From contig OX369274.1 in assembly GCA_947284805.1 (NCBI GenBank), positions 13,514,298 to 13,578,297 of the forward strand: a stretch of 64,000 nucleotides of DNA. Reading direction: 5' to 3'. The notes below the pieces were generated by a model that saw nothing but the letters and a program-made list of their open reading frames with translations, was not told where the DNA came from and did not search any database. Below are positions 1 to 9,324 of the stretch, piece after piece. Numbering within the stretch: position 1 is the stretch's first letter; the number at the start of each line of letters is the position of its first letter. Both the position numbers and the translations under genes were made by a program. The DNA comes from Coleophora flavipennella (lineage: Eukaryota > Arthropoda > Insecta > Lepidoptera > Coleophoridae).

Positions 1-59
1 CCGTTAGGGTTACCACATCGGATAGGAATACCTATACCTCGATACCTAGATAATTATAG

Positions 60-165
60 GTACTGTAATGTTTTTAGGGTTCCGTATTCCAAAGGGTCCC
101 ATTGGTACCCTATTACTAAGCCTCCGCTGTCCATCCGTCCGTCTGTCTATTAGCGGGATTTATTT
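60..165 (-). repeat. Fragment of the GGTTCCGT dispersed repeat
   Basis: Carries TTAGGGTTCCGTA followed by a run of CCGTCC/GTCTGTC, the marker end of a family seen about 15 times in the window. It is unclassified, non-coding and probably non-autonomous. Confidence 0.5.
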
Positions 166-261
166 TATAAACTGTAATTTTCACAGTCTGTATTTCTAAA
201 GACACTATAACAAAAAATAATAAAAAGAAAATAGTAAAAAAACGATAAACACGTAAAAAAG

Positions 262-515
262 AACCGACTTCCATCGCAACAACTTAGTACAACTTTGCAT
301 CATTATTTTTGGTTTTTGTTAATTTTTAAGAACTTGAAATTGTTAAGAACTACACCGATTTTGATAAAATTTATATTAGACCACACAGAAAGCACTAGTT
401 TTCAAATAAAAAAAAACTATCAAAATCGGTTAACCCATTCAAAAGTTTTGAAGTAACAAACATTAAAAAAAATATTTAAAAAATACAGTCGAATTGAGAA
501 CCTCCTCCTTATGAA
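262..515 (-). repeat. Dispersed repeat 'CCGACTTCCATCGCAACAA'
   Basis: The reverse complement matches 43505-43775 and 50940-51200 closely, including ACTTTTGACTGGGTGAACCG and ATCAAAATCGGTGTAGTA. A further minus copy lies at 57415-57660. No coding content. Confidence 0.65.
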
Positions 516-985
516 TATTGTGTATGTATGGATGTTTGTTACTCTTTCACGCTTCAACCACTGATCGGATCGAGATAAAACTTGGCACACATATAGGTTA
601 GGTCCTGAAATAGGACATAGGCTACTTTTTACCCCGGAAAAACGTCTGATTCCCACGGGAAAATGGAAAACAACTCGGGCGGACGGTAGTCTATACATAT
701 AATAAAACTATAACGGGGCCGTGTCTGTACATAAAATATTATTAGAAAGTAATAACAGCGGTGGACATTACTAACGATATAAAGAGGTCAAAACAACAAC
801 TTTTAGAGTTTTTTTCTGTCTGTCTGTATGTTTGCGCATCACGTTAAAACTACCAGGTCGATTTTGATGAAATTTTGTATAGTGGTTTCTTATAGCCCGG
901 GTTAACATATAGGTTATTTTTTATTCCGGGAAAACGTTTTATTCCCACGGGAAAATCGAAAACAACGCGGGCGGACGGCTATAAG
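516..985 (-). mobile_element. Lep1-like fragments (two adjacent)
   Basis: Two decayed stretches (about 520-715 and 795-985) share TACTTTTTACCCCGG-type and CCCACGGGAAAA motifs, each ending in GCGGGCGGAC. The arrangement is like the internal part of the Lep1/MINE-type elements at 31950 and 46384. Confidence 0.45.
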
Positions 986-1357
986 ATATAAAGGCGTCCA
1001 GTGAAACCCTACAAAATGGTTACCCTACACGATATTGTGTTTCATTCATTCAATGCTCCTCGCTCTTTGTGTTGTCATACCCCTTCATATGTCTCATGAC
1101 AGCCGGTGTATCAAATGTCGACATTGTGATGAACCGAATTGTTCTGTTCTGTTCTAGCTATTCCAAATTTGGTAGCTTTTCAAGAACAATGTATTGTTCG
1201 GTTATTGTGTATTTCTGCGTAGGAATGTGGGAGGTAGCGTAACTTTTTTAAAGCATGTTATAAACAATAGCGTTCAAGTGCAAACTGAAATTAATTGGCC
1301 CGATTTTTCTTTTGTTTTCTTTTTCCTGCGATGGCATACTTTTAATTATGGTTAAAA

Positions 1358-1838
1358 CTAGCTGTCCCGGCGAACTACGTACCGCCTTACATTACAGTAC
1401 ACTGCCCTATCCTACCCTACCCTACACTACACTACACTACCCTACACTACACTACCCTACCCTACACTACCCTACCCTACCCTACACTACCCTACCCTAC
1501 ATATACTACACTACACTACCCTACACTACACTACCCTACACTACACTACCCTACACTACACTACCCTACACTATACTACCCTACCCTACCCTACCCTACA
1601 CTACCCTACCCTACACTACCCTACCCTACCCTACACTACACTACACTACACTACCCTACCCTTCCCTACCCTACTTTACCCTACCCTACCCTACTTTACC
1701 CTACCCTACACTACCCTCCATAAGAACCTTCTCCTGACAATAACGAACTCGACAAAAAAGAATTAGCGAAATCGGTCCAGCCGTTCTCGAGTTATGCGCT
1801 TACCAACACATTTTGCGATTCATTTTTATATATTAGAT
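1358..1838 (+). mobile_element. MINE/Lep1-like element with a CCTACACTAC microsatellite
   Basis: Starts ACTAGCTGTCCCGGCGAACT, runs into about 330 bases of CCTAC/ACTAC tandem units (1405-1715), then a body with GAAATCGGTCCAGCCGTTC and an end in TATATTAGAT. The head-microsatellite-body order fits the lepidopteran microsatellite-associated MINE/Lep1 Helitron-like elements. The open frame across the microsatellite is an artefact of the repeat. Confidence 0.65.
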
Positions 1839-1857
1839 TTGACACGAACTTTTTTTT

Positions 1858-2268
1858 TAATCCACAATTGATAAGTCCTTGGCATCATCTCACCTGTTGT
1901 AAGTGATCATGATGCCAAAGATGCGGGCTTACCAAGATTCCCCAACGCAATAAGTTCTTGTCATTTAAATGTTTGTGTACAATAAAGGATATATAATAAT
2001 ATATATATTATATAATAATAATAATAATATATATATAATATATAATGGGGATCTGGCTATCTTATCTTCAAGCTGGAACATATCAATGCTGTTAAAACTG
2101 ATGTTCGGCGGTAAGACTTAGATAAGATGGTGGTAGCTAGCCAGGCGGGCTGTGAAAATACCCTACCACCAACCAAGCTGAGTTTTTCATAGATGACCCC
2201 GCCGGAAATCGAACCCGCGACCTCCAGTGTGAAGCGAATGGACTAACCATTACGCCATGGAGGCCAAT
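1858..2268 (-). mobile_element. SINE family A (tRNA-derived)
   Basis: On the minus strand it begins at GCCTCCATGGCGTAATGG, with an A-box-like TAATGGTTAGTCC and a B-box-like GGTTCGATTTCC. It ends in the conserved CATCATGATCACTTAC...CAATTGTGG tail. An AT-rich insertion (about 1956-2044) splits the body. Confidence 0.8.
1985..2046. repeat. (TA)n/(TAA)n simple repeat
   Basis: Low-complexity ATATAATAAT run inside the AT-rich insertion that interrupts SINE A. Confidence 0.8.
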
Positions 2269-2284
2269 GAACCGACTTGCTCAC

Positions 2285-2755
2285 CGGGGGTATCGTACCA
2301 CTACACTGCTCCACACAAATATATAACAACTATATGACAGTGATACGTATTCACATTTCAAACAAAAGACATCAATGAGAGCGGAAGAAAATATATAATT
2401 TTTTTTACGTGAAATTGCAGTAAAATCACATACGGGGACATGGACTGTAACGGAAGTGATGAAAGAGTGTAACGGAAGTGGCGAAAAAATCTGTTTCCTC
2501 CATAAAAACCAATTAACAAACCGCGGCTCCATAGAAACCAAGTCAGTCACCTTTTTAATCAGCAAGGCTAAGGCTCCAAAGGCCATACCGCCTAAACCTA
2601 ATATGTATTTACTGCACACTTATTCGAAATACCATTTATTACAAATAAACACTTTGTGAAAATTTAACTGTCTACCTAATACGGTTCATGAAATAAAGCC
2701 CGCTGTCAGACAGACAGACGGACAAACTGATGGATGGATAGTAGAGTCTCAGTAA
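2285..2755 (+). repeat. Dispersed repeat with CAGACAGACGGAC end
   Basis: Contains TATCGTACCACTACAC...CCACACAA and ends GACAGACAGACAGACGGAC...GAGTCTCAGTAAT, parallel to copies at 48437-48755 and 59790-60110. Non-coding. Confidence 0.55.
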
Positions 2756-3150
2756 TACCACATCCTGGACACTTCACCCAACGGACCAGAAATGACATTT
2801 CAAAAAAGGAATGACGGAACAAACAAAATGGCGGTGAAATCCCATACGTTCGACAACCAAACTGTGACCAATCTGAATCAATCTGGGTGACAACCCTAAA
2901 AACTAGTCTATCTATGGTAGGGTAGTGTAGTGTCAAACTATATATATTAGTACTAACATAAAGTATGGACACTCCCTGCCGCTGTCTAGATTTCGACCTC
3001 ACCCCCTCGTTGCACCCGATTGAAACAGATTGGTTACAATTTGGTTGTCGAACATATACGATTTCGCCGCCATTTTGTTTGCTCTGCCATTCCTTTTTTG
3101 AAATGTCATTTCTGGCCTGTTGTATGAAGTGTCTGGGGTGTGGTAGTGTA
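2755..3150. repeat. Inverted pair of the GGACACTCCCTGCC repeat
   Basis: A minus copy (2758-2900) and a plus copy (2963-3150) of one unit face each other across about 60 bases. Both contain GAAATGTCATTTCTGG, CCATTTTGTTTG and GATTGG motifs. Single copies lie at 23295-23485, 55240-55415 and 61115-61265. Confidence 0.65.
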
Positions 3151-3228
3151 GTGTAGGGTAGGGTAGGGTAGTGTAGGGTAGGGTAGTGTAGTGTAAGGTG
3201 GAACGAAGTTCGCCGGGACAGCTAGTGA
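3138..3228 (-). mobile_element. MINE/Lep1-like head with microsatellite
   Basis: GTAGTGTAGGGTAGGG repeats followed by GAAGTTCGCCGGGACAGCTAG, the reverse complement of the head at 1358. Only head and microsatellite remain. Confidence 0.65.
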
Positions 3229-3541
3229 CAAATAAATACAATTAAGTAATTTAGTCCGTCCTGTTTGTATTAATTTTCAGAAGGATGCTTAGAGTAAAGA
3301 CGATAAGAATGCTAAAGGCTAAGGAATATACTCGAATGGTGATTTTTCAAGAACAAAAGACGATACTAACAGTGGTGTTACGAATGAAACTTAAAAACCT
3401 GACATTACTATTGATAAACATGTTTCATTAAAAGATGATTTTGAAAGAAATGGTGCAGCTGGTGACATGAATAATGAAGCATACAAGTATAGTCGTACTA
3501 ATAATGATGAACAAGACTCTAAAGTGTTTGTTCTCTCTCAG

Positions 3542-3653
3542 GCAAGCAGCGGTTGGCGCGTGGACAGCATGCCGCGCGCCGGCGCACTCTTGGTGGCGCT
3601 TGCGGCTGTCCTGGTCGCCGCCGAGTGGGCGCACGCATCGTACATCGATCCTG
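3542..3653 (+). CDS. ALP exon 1: short 5'UTR plus signal peptide
   Basis: A pyrimidine-rich tract and AG at 3540-3541 form a good acceptor, so this is probably not the first transcribed exon; a 5'UTR exon should lie upstream. ATG is 3569-3571. Twenty-eight codons plus one base encode a signal peptide and the first propeptide residues (SYIDP). The donor GTTAGT starts at 3654 (phase 1). The exon is GC-rich against AT-rich flanks. Frame +2 stays open upstream to an ATG at 3467, but that start would bury the signal peptide, so 3569 is preferred. Confidence 0.85.
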
Positions 3654-6600
3654 GTTAGTATACACTACAATTCCATCATCATATTATTAATACAGAATAT
3701 GCAGACCTCCCACGCGGTGGACCGATGACCTGGTGAAGGTCGCGGGAAGCCGATGGATGCGGGCAGCGCAGGACCGGTCGTCGTGGAAATCCTTGGGGGA
3801 GGCCTTTGTCCAGCAGTGGACGATTTGTGGCTGATATGATGATGATGATGATGATGTATACCTGGGACAAACAGTCTAGTTAGGTAGGTCCAACTTCGAG
3901 AACGAGATCAATCGACGAATCCAACTCGGCTGGGCAGCGTTCGGGAAGCTTCGCAATATCTTTACGTCGCAGATACCGCAGTGTCTTAAGACCAAGGTCT
4001 TCGACCAGTGTGTGTTGCCAGTGATGACATACGGAACTGAGACATGGTCGCTTACTATGGGCCTCATAAGAAGGCTCAAGGTCACCCAAAGGGCCGTGGA
4101 GCGTGCTATGCTCGGAGTTTCTCTGCGTGATCGAATCAGAAACGAGGAAATCCGTAGGACAACCAAAGTAACCGACATAGCTCTCAGAATTGCTAAACTT
4201 AAGTGGCAGTGGGCGGGGCACATTACTCGTAGAACAGATGGCCGTTGGGGCAGTAAAGTTCTCGAGTGGCGACCACGTACCGGAAAACGTAGTGTAGGCA
4301 GGCCTCCCACTCGGTGGATCGATGACCTGGTGAAGGTCGCGCGAACCCGCTAGATTTGGGCAGCGCAGAACCGGTCGTCGTGGAGATCCTTGGGGGAGGC
4401 CTATGTCCAGTATTGGACGTCCTTCGGCTGCTATGATGATGATTATTATCAACCGAAAGACATCCATTACTGGTCAAAGGGCTTCCCAAAGAATTTTCAC
4501 GACGACCTGTCCTGCACTGCCCGCATCCAGTGGCTTCCATCGAGTTAGAGGCCTGCTTGCGCTACGTCTTCTGGTGCGCGGTCGCCATTCGAAAACTTTA
4601 TAGTCACAATGGCCGACTATTTACGAGCTATCTTCCCCGCCCACTACCACTTGATCTGAGCGATTCTGTGAGCTGTATCGGTTACTTTGGTTCTCCTTCG
4701 GATATCCTAATTTTTGATTCGATCACGTAGAGAATCTCGAAGCGTAGTACTACCATGTTGATTCACCTCCAGGACCAAAACTCTAAACCAATCCGGCTGC
4801 AGCGATGGGTAAGACAGGAAGACGTTATCTCCAAAACGGTGTATTCAGCCCTAGACGACGTTTTAAATCTTCTAGACTGGTGTAAACTTTAAACCAATCC
4901 GGCTGCAGCGATGGGTAAGACAGGAAGACGTTATCTCCAAAACGGTGTATTCAGCCCTAGACGACGTTTTAAATCTTCTAGACTGGTGTAAACACGGCAT
5001 CAATATCAACGGCAAGTATATTACTCACCCTCGATTTGCTGAAGATATCGTGATCATGGCTGAGACTATCAAAGAACTAGGCACAATGCTCGATGGTCTC
5101 AATAGAGTCTCTCAACAAGTGGGTTCTAAAATGAATGTAGACAAGACGAAAATAATGTTGAATGGCCGTGTCGCAATTATTCCTCTGACGGTTGGAGACA
5201 CTACACTCGAAGTTGTTTACAAATATGTACACCTGGGAAAAACAACCCAGTTAAGTAGATCCAACTTTTTTCTTGGTTTTGGCTGAAAAACAGCGTTGTA
5301 AGTACTCTGCTACCCACAACATTTATGCTGAGCCTGGACCAGTTTCACTAACTTGGCACCACTGATACTGTTTCATTTTTAATATATATTAAACTAGTAA
5401 TATTTGTCACTAAGTTTTATTCATTTGTTTGTATATTGTAAAAATGAATTGTGCCTTTTTAGTGAAATAAAGATTTATCTATCTAACTTCGAGAAAGAGA
5501 TCAATAAACGAGTCAAACTGGGCTGGGCAGCGTTCTAGAAGCTTCAATTCAATTCAATTTTTATTTCCAGACAACAGTGATCCATAGCTTGTTAGTAAGA
5601 CTTAGCCTATGTTAGTAATTATGTTATTAATAATATAATTATAAGTATAATGCTATGGTCATATTACTGTAACAATTCAAAAATCAATGAGCTAATTAAT
5701 AAATAGTCAACACAATTAATTAATTAATCAATAGTCAATAAACATAAAAATAAACAGTAAACAAAAATTTCATATCTAAATATTAAACAATGTCAACAAT
5801 AATAATAGAATAAAATTATATCAAATTATACCGATTTCAATGTTAATTGACAATGACAATCAATTAATTAATTATAAAGTCACTGTATAATATAAAGTCA
5901 ATTATAAAGTAAACGGCATGAGATGACTACAGGGCAGTATGCAGGCGAACCCAGTGGATCAGTAGGGGCGAGTCCCAGCGTTCGGCGAGCGTGCTGAGGA
6001 TGGTGTTGCGGCTGGCTCGCAGGCGCGCCAGCATGGAGGCGCAACGCTTGCGCACAACGGCGTGGAAGCCGTCAACGCGCGCCTCCGCGAACATAGCGGA
6101 TGCGCTACTGTACCGCGGCCTCCGCAACAGCAGCCTCAGTGCGTCGTTATATTGAACACGGAGGGCGTCGTATGCCCGCTGCGTATAGTTCACCCACAGA
6201 CTGCACGTGTAAAACGACTGACAATATGCTTTAAACAGCGTTATTTTCACCTGGCTTTCACACTGTGCAAATCTGCGGGCTAACATGTTACATCGGACAG
6301 CCAGCGCCCTCCGCTCCCGCTCTATGTCGAGGTTGTCCTTGAGATCGGACGCGACCCAATGACCCAAGTACTTAAATGCTGATACTTGTTTGAGAGCAAT
6401 TCCGCACAGCAGTACCGGCGGCACTTTCGGTAAGGTTTTGGTGCCAGCCTTAAAAACCATTAGCTCGCTCTTCTTAGCATTGTACCTGAGTCCATGGGCC
6501 TCTACGTACCCCTCACAGATAGCAAGTAAGCGCCTCAGTGCCGCAATCGAGGGGCTCAGCAACACCATGTCATCTGCGTAGCTTATATTATTTATGCACA

Positions 6601-9324
6601 CACCGTCTATATGACAACCGATGCCAGTGTTGCTGAGCTCCACGGTCAGCTGATCCATAAATAAATTAAACAGCTTGGGAGATGTTATTCCACCCTGTCT
6701 TACGCCACAATCAAGCTTGTACTCATCCGAGAGCATCCCTCCCCACTTCACATAGTTTACTTGGTGCCGATACCAATATTTAAAAAGATAGACCATATCA
6801 CCCGACGCACCACTTGATTGTAATTTACTCCACAACTTATCATAGGAGACTAAGTCAAATGCCTTAGAAAGGTCTAGATAGCATGCATAGACTGGAGTTT
6901 TTCTATCTGCATAATACTGTACAGTATGCTTGAGCGACAGGATTGCACTTTCCGTTGATAATCCAGGCTGAAAGCCAAACTGAGCTTCGTGCAACTTCAG
7001 GTGTTTACTAAGCTGTCGATCAAGCAGCCTATCCAGCAATTTAGCAATTACAGTAGCTAGTGAGATTGGCCTATAGTTGGATGGATCAGAACTGTCTCCT
7101 GTTTTATCTTTAACAATCGGGGTTACAATAGTTTTCATCATCTCATGAGGTAGGTATGAATGACCAATACATAAATTGAAAAACATTGTCAATACCCTCG
7201 GTAAATGTACACCTGCATACTGCAAATGTTCTAAACTAAGACTATCATGTCCCGGGGATTTACCACGCACCATGCCTATAATCTCTTTGCGAACCTCCCC
7301 CGTGCTGAAAGTGACCACGCGCGCCGCGTCCGCCATGGGCTCAGGCGGCTCCACCGCGGACGCAGGGCCTAGCGGTGACTCCACCCGGAATATCTTCACG
7401 TCCTAAACACCGCAGTATCTCATCTTTGACTAGTGTGTGTTGTCAATGATGACATACAGAACTTAGACATAGTCGCTTACTATGGGCCTCATAAGAAGGC
7501 TCAAGGTCACCCAAAGGGTGATGGACCGAGTCATGCTCAGACTATTCTATGCTCAGGCAACGTCAATGAAATCACATAGTATATCTTGTGATGTTAAATG
7601 TTATATCTAGTGATGCTTCATGCCGACAACAGACAAACTGATCTAAATTAAACAATCAAAACCCTATTTTCTTTTTAACAGGTGACGAAGACATCGAAGT
7701 CAATTTGCCAGAATACGCGGAGGATCCAGCTGATCTGCAGGTGCTGCAGGATGTTGGAAAGTGAGTTTTGACGTGATAAGAATTATTTGTGTATATATAC
7801 AATTGCTTGATCGTTCATTAGTTTCCATAATATGTATAACTGTATAATTTTGGTATTGGTTTTAAAACGTATGAATATAGCATAATTTATTTGAATGATA
7901 ATCTAGAAAAGTGACGTAGCTACAAATACTTATTGAATGTAATCGTACATTTAAAAAAGAATTTGAAAATATTAATGAAAATAAAAAGGAACAAGATTAC
8001 GTTGGTAGAATTAGATAAGGTACAATTTTACTGCGGCCGTCCAGAGAATGGTGATTTGACATATGCTAGTTTGACGTAACTAGTGATGTGCCCATAGACA
8101 TCGATAGTAAATACTTTGTACCTATCATGTAGATGTAACATATAACGAAATAAAATGACCATTGCCAAAATAGTGTTGCCAAACCCGGGGCTAAAGTGTA
8201 CTTTGTAGACCGTCAATTTTAGGGATGGTAAAGGGTGAAGGGTGTGGAAAATAAGAAAAATTGTGTGGCGGGAAACTAGTCGTTCGTCAAAATTAGCCAA
8301 ATGTGTTGTATTGCGGTTGAATATTTATTATTTCCTTCAATCTAAATAAAAAGCAGAGTGTAAAACTCGAGCATGAAACCCATTTTACCCTCGACGTGAC
8401 TATCCACCCTCGCCGTACGAGCTCGGTTGCTAAATGAACATCTCGGGTAAAATGGCTTGTTTTATTCTTTTGTTGTACAATCTACTATTGTTATTACAAC
8501 ATATCACTCTTATGCCTGAAACTTTTATGGTTGGTTGATTGACGCAATACGAAATAATTGTTTGTGTGGTAATGAAATTATTCATAATAGTTACAAATAC
8601 GTTATCAATGGTTACATGTGGTAACATCACTATTATTAAGAACAAGTGACCATAGAACGTAAACGTTTTACTAAAATTTTTATATAATTACAAAATACAC
8701 ATTCTGTTGTCCTTATACATAAACATAAAACTAAATATGTGTTTCGTTTCTATTATTTAGTAAAAAAAAAATTGCATGTTTTTTAGGCTTAGAAACTAAA
8801 GATTGATTTATTTTATTTCTTTTATATATTTATTGAAATTACAGCGTTAAATCTGCAGTAATCAAACTTTAGAAAATACGTACGCCAATAAATTTTACAA
8901 TTTCGGAGATTCATCGAATGTTACATTCTAGCGCTGTCTTGAAGTGTCTTAACAGCATTCTCTGGACGGCCGCACTATAGATTACGCTACGAATAGTAAA
9001 AGTAAGAAGCGATAGTATTTTTTTAAAGATCGAGCAAGATAAAACAAAAGTTTTCTAATATGCCTGTAGAAGTAGTTTAGTCAAAAACTTATACGCATGA
9101 GCCCTGCACTAGTCTGAACCCAAGCACAAACTTAGGCTAGCATTCGATGATGTGGTTTCAGACGTTCGTCGCTGATCTACGTTTTCAGACGAGCGTGTAT
9201 CCGGCGCGGGGGCAACTGCGACCACCGGCCCGGGGACTGCTGCCACTCCTCCTCCTGCCGCTGCAACCTCTGGGGGTCCAACTGCCGCTGCCAGCGCATG
9301 GGCCTCTTCCAAAAGTGGGGGTAA
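3569..9324 (+). CDS. Insect agatoxin-like peptide (ALP) precursor, three coding exons
   Basis: Spliced gene join(3569-3653, 7682-7760, 9189-9324), 99 residues plus stop. It reads: signal peptide (residues about 1-23, basic start then a Leu/Ala/Val core ending A-H-A); acidic propeptide (about 24-54); a Gly-Lys-Arg site; then a 43-residue peptide with eight cysteines spaced C-x6-C-x6-CC-x4-C-x1-C-x6-C-x1-C, ending RMGLFQKWG. The spacing is that of an inhibitor-cystine-knot fold. Spacing and tail match the conserved insect ALP family, a secreted neuroendocrine peptide named for resemblance to a spider agatoxin but widespread in non-venomous insects. Every junction has GT/AG and the phases (1, 2) agree. 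The start at 3569 is chosen because it opens directly on the signal peptide. Family assignment rests on recalled motifs, not a search. Both introns are loaded with transposons. No other host gene is recognisable in the window. Confidence 0.9.
3701..3856 (+). mobile_element. RTE-type LINE, 3' tail fragment
   Basis: Encodes the C-terminal signature RWTDDLVKVAGSRWMRAAQ and ends GCTGATATGATGATG, the (ATG)n tail shared by every RTE copy here. It is 5'-truncated to about 155 bases. Confidence 0.8.
3857..4445 (+). mobile_element. RTE-type LINE, 5'-truncated copy
   Basis: Begins in the last part of the reverse transcriptase (YLGQTV-like) directly after the tail of the previous copy. It carries VLPVMTYGTETW, RDRIRNEEIRR and GRPPTRWIDDLVK in +1 frame. 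A stop (TAG, about 4351) replaces the usual Trp of SRW. The tail is ATGATGATGATTATT. Confidence 0.85.
4446..4752 (-). mobile_element. RTE-type LINE, inverted copy joined tail-to-tail
   Basis: Reverse complement of the RTE 3' end (GRRP..., WRSLGE, DRIRNEEIRR region), degraded. Its tail meets the tail of the plus copy at 4445 with no intervening host DNA, making a tail-to-tail inverted pair. Confidence 0.7.
4769..5267 (+). mobile_element. RTE-type LINE, RT palm segment (part 1)
   Basis: Encodes the reverse-transcriptase palm: TKIMLNGRVA region and motif C, read RFAEDIVIMAE, where FADD would be expected, so a catalytic Asp is replaced by Glu. A 106-bp tandem duplication (4784-4889 and 4890-4995) lies at its start. 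It is interrupted at 5268 by a 217-bp insertion and at 5549 by another LINE, then resumes at 7387. Confidence 0.75.
4784..4995 (+). repeat. 106-bp tandem duplication inside RTE
   Basis: Two nearly identical copies starting TAAACCAATCCGGCTGCAGC at 4784 and 4890 and ending GACTGGTGTAAAC. Confidence 0.9.
5268..5484 (+). mobile_element. Short 3' end of a LINE, TSD AACTT
   Basis: A 217-bp AT-rich insertion into RTE flanked by AACTT (5263-5267, 5485-5489). It ends GAAATAAAGATTTATCTATC, so it looks like a severely 5'-truncated retrotransposed 3'UTR with a polyadenylation signal and an ATCT-type tail. Confidence 0.55.
5549..7387 (-). mobile_element. 5'-truncated non-LTR retrotransposon nested in RTE
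   Basis: The RTE sequence GAAGCTTC stops at 5548 and resumes with AATATCTTCACG near 7388, losing about two target bases. Its 3' end (at 5549 on this strand) is a TTGAA repeat tail preceded by an AT-rich 3'UTR of about 360 bases. Clade looks CR1/Rex-like but I cannot fix it. Confidence 0.8.
5927..7399 (-). CDS. Reverse transcriptase of the nested LINE (5'-truncated)
   Basis: An uninterrupted frame of about 490 codons. Visible RT motifs: NYRPISL (108-114), motif A YLDLSKAFD (174-182), GVRQGGITSP (232-241) and motif C YADD (274-277), followed by thumb and C-terminal helices. It makes cDNA at a nicked target during retrotransposition. There is no ATG start: the frame opens with a GTG, and the first few codons read in from flanking RTE DNA, so N-terminal endonuclease and ORF1 are missing. 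The lack of internal stops, unlike the RTE copies around it, indicates a young insertion. It lies antisense in ALP intron 1. Confidence 0.85.
   Translation of the reverse strand: MKIFRVESPLGPASAVEPPEPMADAARVVTFSTGEVRKEIIGMVRGKSPGHDSLSLEHLQYAGVHLPRVLTMFFNLCIGHSYLPHEMMKTIVTPIVKDKTGDSSDPSNYRPISLATVIAKLLDRLLDRQLSKHLKLHEAQFGFQPGLSTESAILSLKHTVQYYADRKTPVYACYLDLSKAFDLVSYDKLWSKLQSSGASGDMVYLFKYWYRHQVNYVKWGGMLSDEYKLDCGVRQGGITSPKLFNLFMDQLTVELSNTGIGCHIDGVCINNISYADDMVLLSPSIAALRRLLAICEGYVEAHGLRYNAKKSELMVFKAGTKTLPKVPPVLLCGIALKQVSAFKYLGHWVASDLKDNLDIERERRALAVRCNMLARRFAQCESQVKITLFKAYCQSFYTCSLWVNYTQRAYDALRVQYNDALRLLLRRPRYSSASAMFAEARVDGFHAVVRKRCASMLARLRASRNTILSTLAERWDSPLLIHWVRLHTAL
7388..7545 (+). mobile_element. 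RTE-type LINE, continuation (part 2)
   Basis: Resumes the copy interrupted at 5548: ACCGCAGTATCTC..., TATGGGCCTCATAAGAAGG, CAAGGTCACCCAAAGGG. Decayed, and lost after about 7545. Confidence 0.75.
7682..7760 (+). CDS. ALP exon 2: acidic propeptide
   Basis: Seventy-nine bases between acceptor CTTTTTAACAG and donor GTGAGT. The first two bases complete a Gly codon begun in exon 1. The next 25 codons are rich in Asp/Glu, giving an acidic spacer typical of neuropeptide precursors. The exon ends GGA AA, so its last full codon is Gly and the following Lys codon is split across the intron (phase 2). Confidence 0.85.
7761..9188 (+). other. ALP intron 2
   Basis: A 1.4-kb intron with donor GTGAGT and acceptor CTACGTTTTCAG. 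Its middle (about 8031-8983) is a MITE-like element with inverted ends. I see no coding signal inside it. Confidence 0.75.
8031..8983. mobile_element. MITE-like element with TGCGGCCGTCCAGAGAATG ends
   Basis: The 19-bp sequence at 8032-8050 recurs inverted at about 8961-8982. The interior is AT-rich with no coding frame. Target duplication is not clear. It fills most of ALP intron 2. Confidence 0.6.
9189..9324 (+). CDS. ALP exon 3: mature cysteine-knot peptide and stop
   Basis: Follows acceptor TTTTCAG. The first base completes Lys; the next codon is Arg, giving the dibasic site; the peptide then starts Ala-Cys. All eight cysteines are in this exon. The frame reaches Gly at 9319-9321 and TAA at 9322-9324. 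The same bases form a consensus donor (GTAAGG from 9321), so a splice to a further exon cannot be excluded. If the stop is used, the peptide ends in a bare Gly, which could serve as an amide donor. The exon is strikingly GC-rich compared with its surroundings. Confidence 0.88.

Larger units (their letters stand above)
3654..7681 (+). other. ALP intron 1, transposon-filled
   Basis: A 4.0-kb intron with donor GTTAGT and acceptor TTTTTAACAG. Between about 3701 and 7545 almost everything is RTE fragments in both orientations plus a nested LINE at 5549-7387. Only about 130 bases at the 3' end and 47 at the 5' end look non-repetitive. Confidence 0.8.

Noticed and set aside
1312..1737. Open frame of 141 codons with a Thr-Leu-Pro-Tyr repeat
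   Set aside because: It is a translation of the CCTACACTAC microsatellite; no gene-like ends or composition.
3467..3658. Upstream ATG as the ALP start
   Set aside because: It would put 34 polar residues ahead of the signal peptide, and a good acceptor lies between; the start at 3569 fits a secreted precursor.
7176..7406. Plus-strand ORFs inside 5927-7399
   Set aside because: Antisense shadows of the reverse-transcriptase frame.
3569..9324. Venom toxin gene
   Set aside because: The cysteine pattern resembles a spider agatoxin, but the peptide matches the conserved insect ALP neuropeptide family, so a venom role is not supported.
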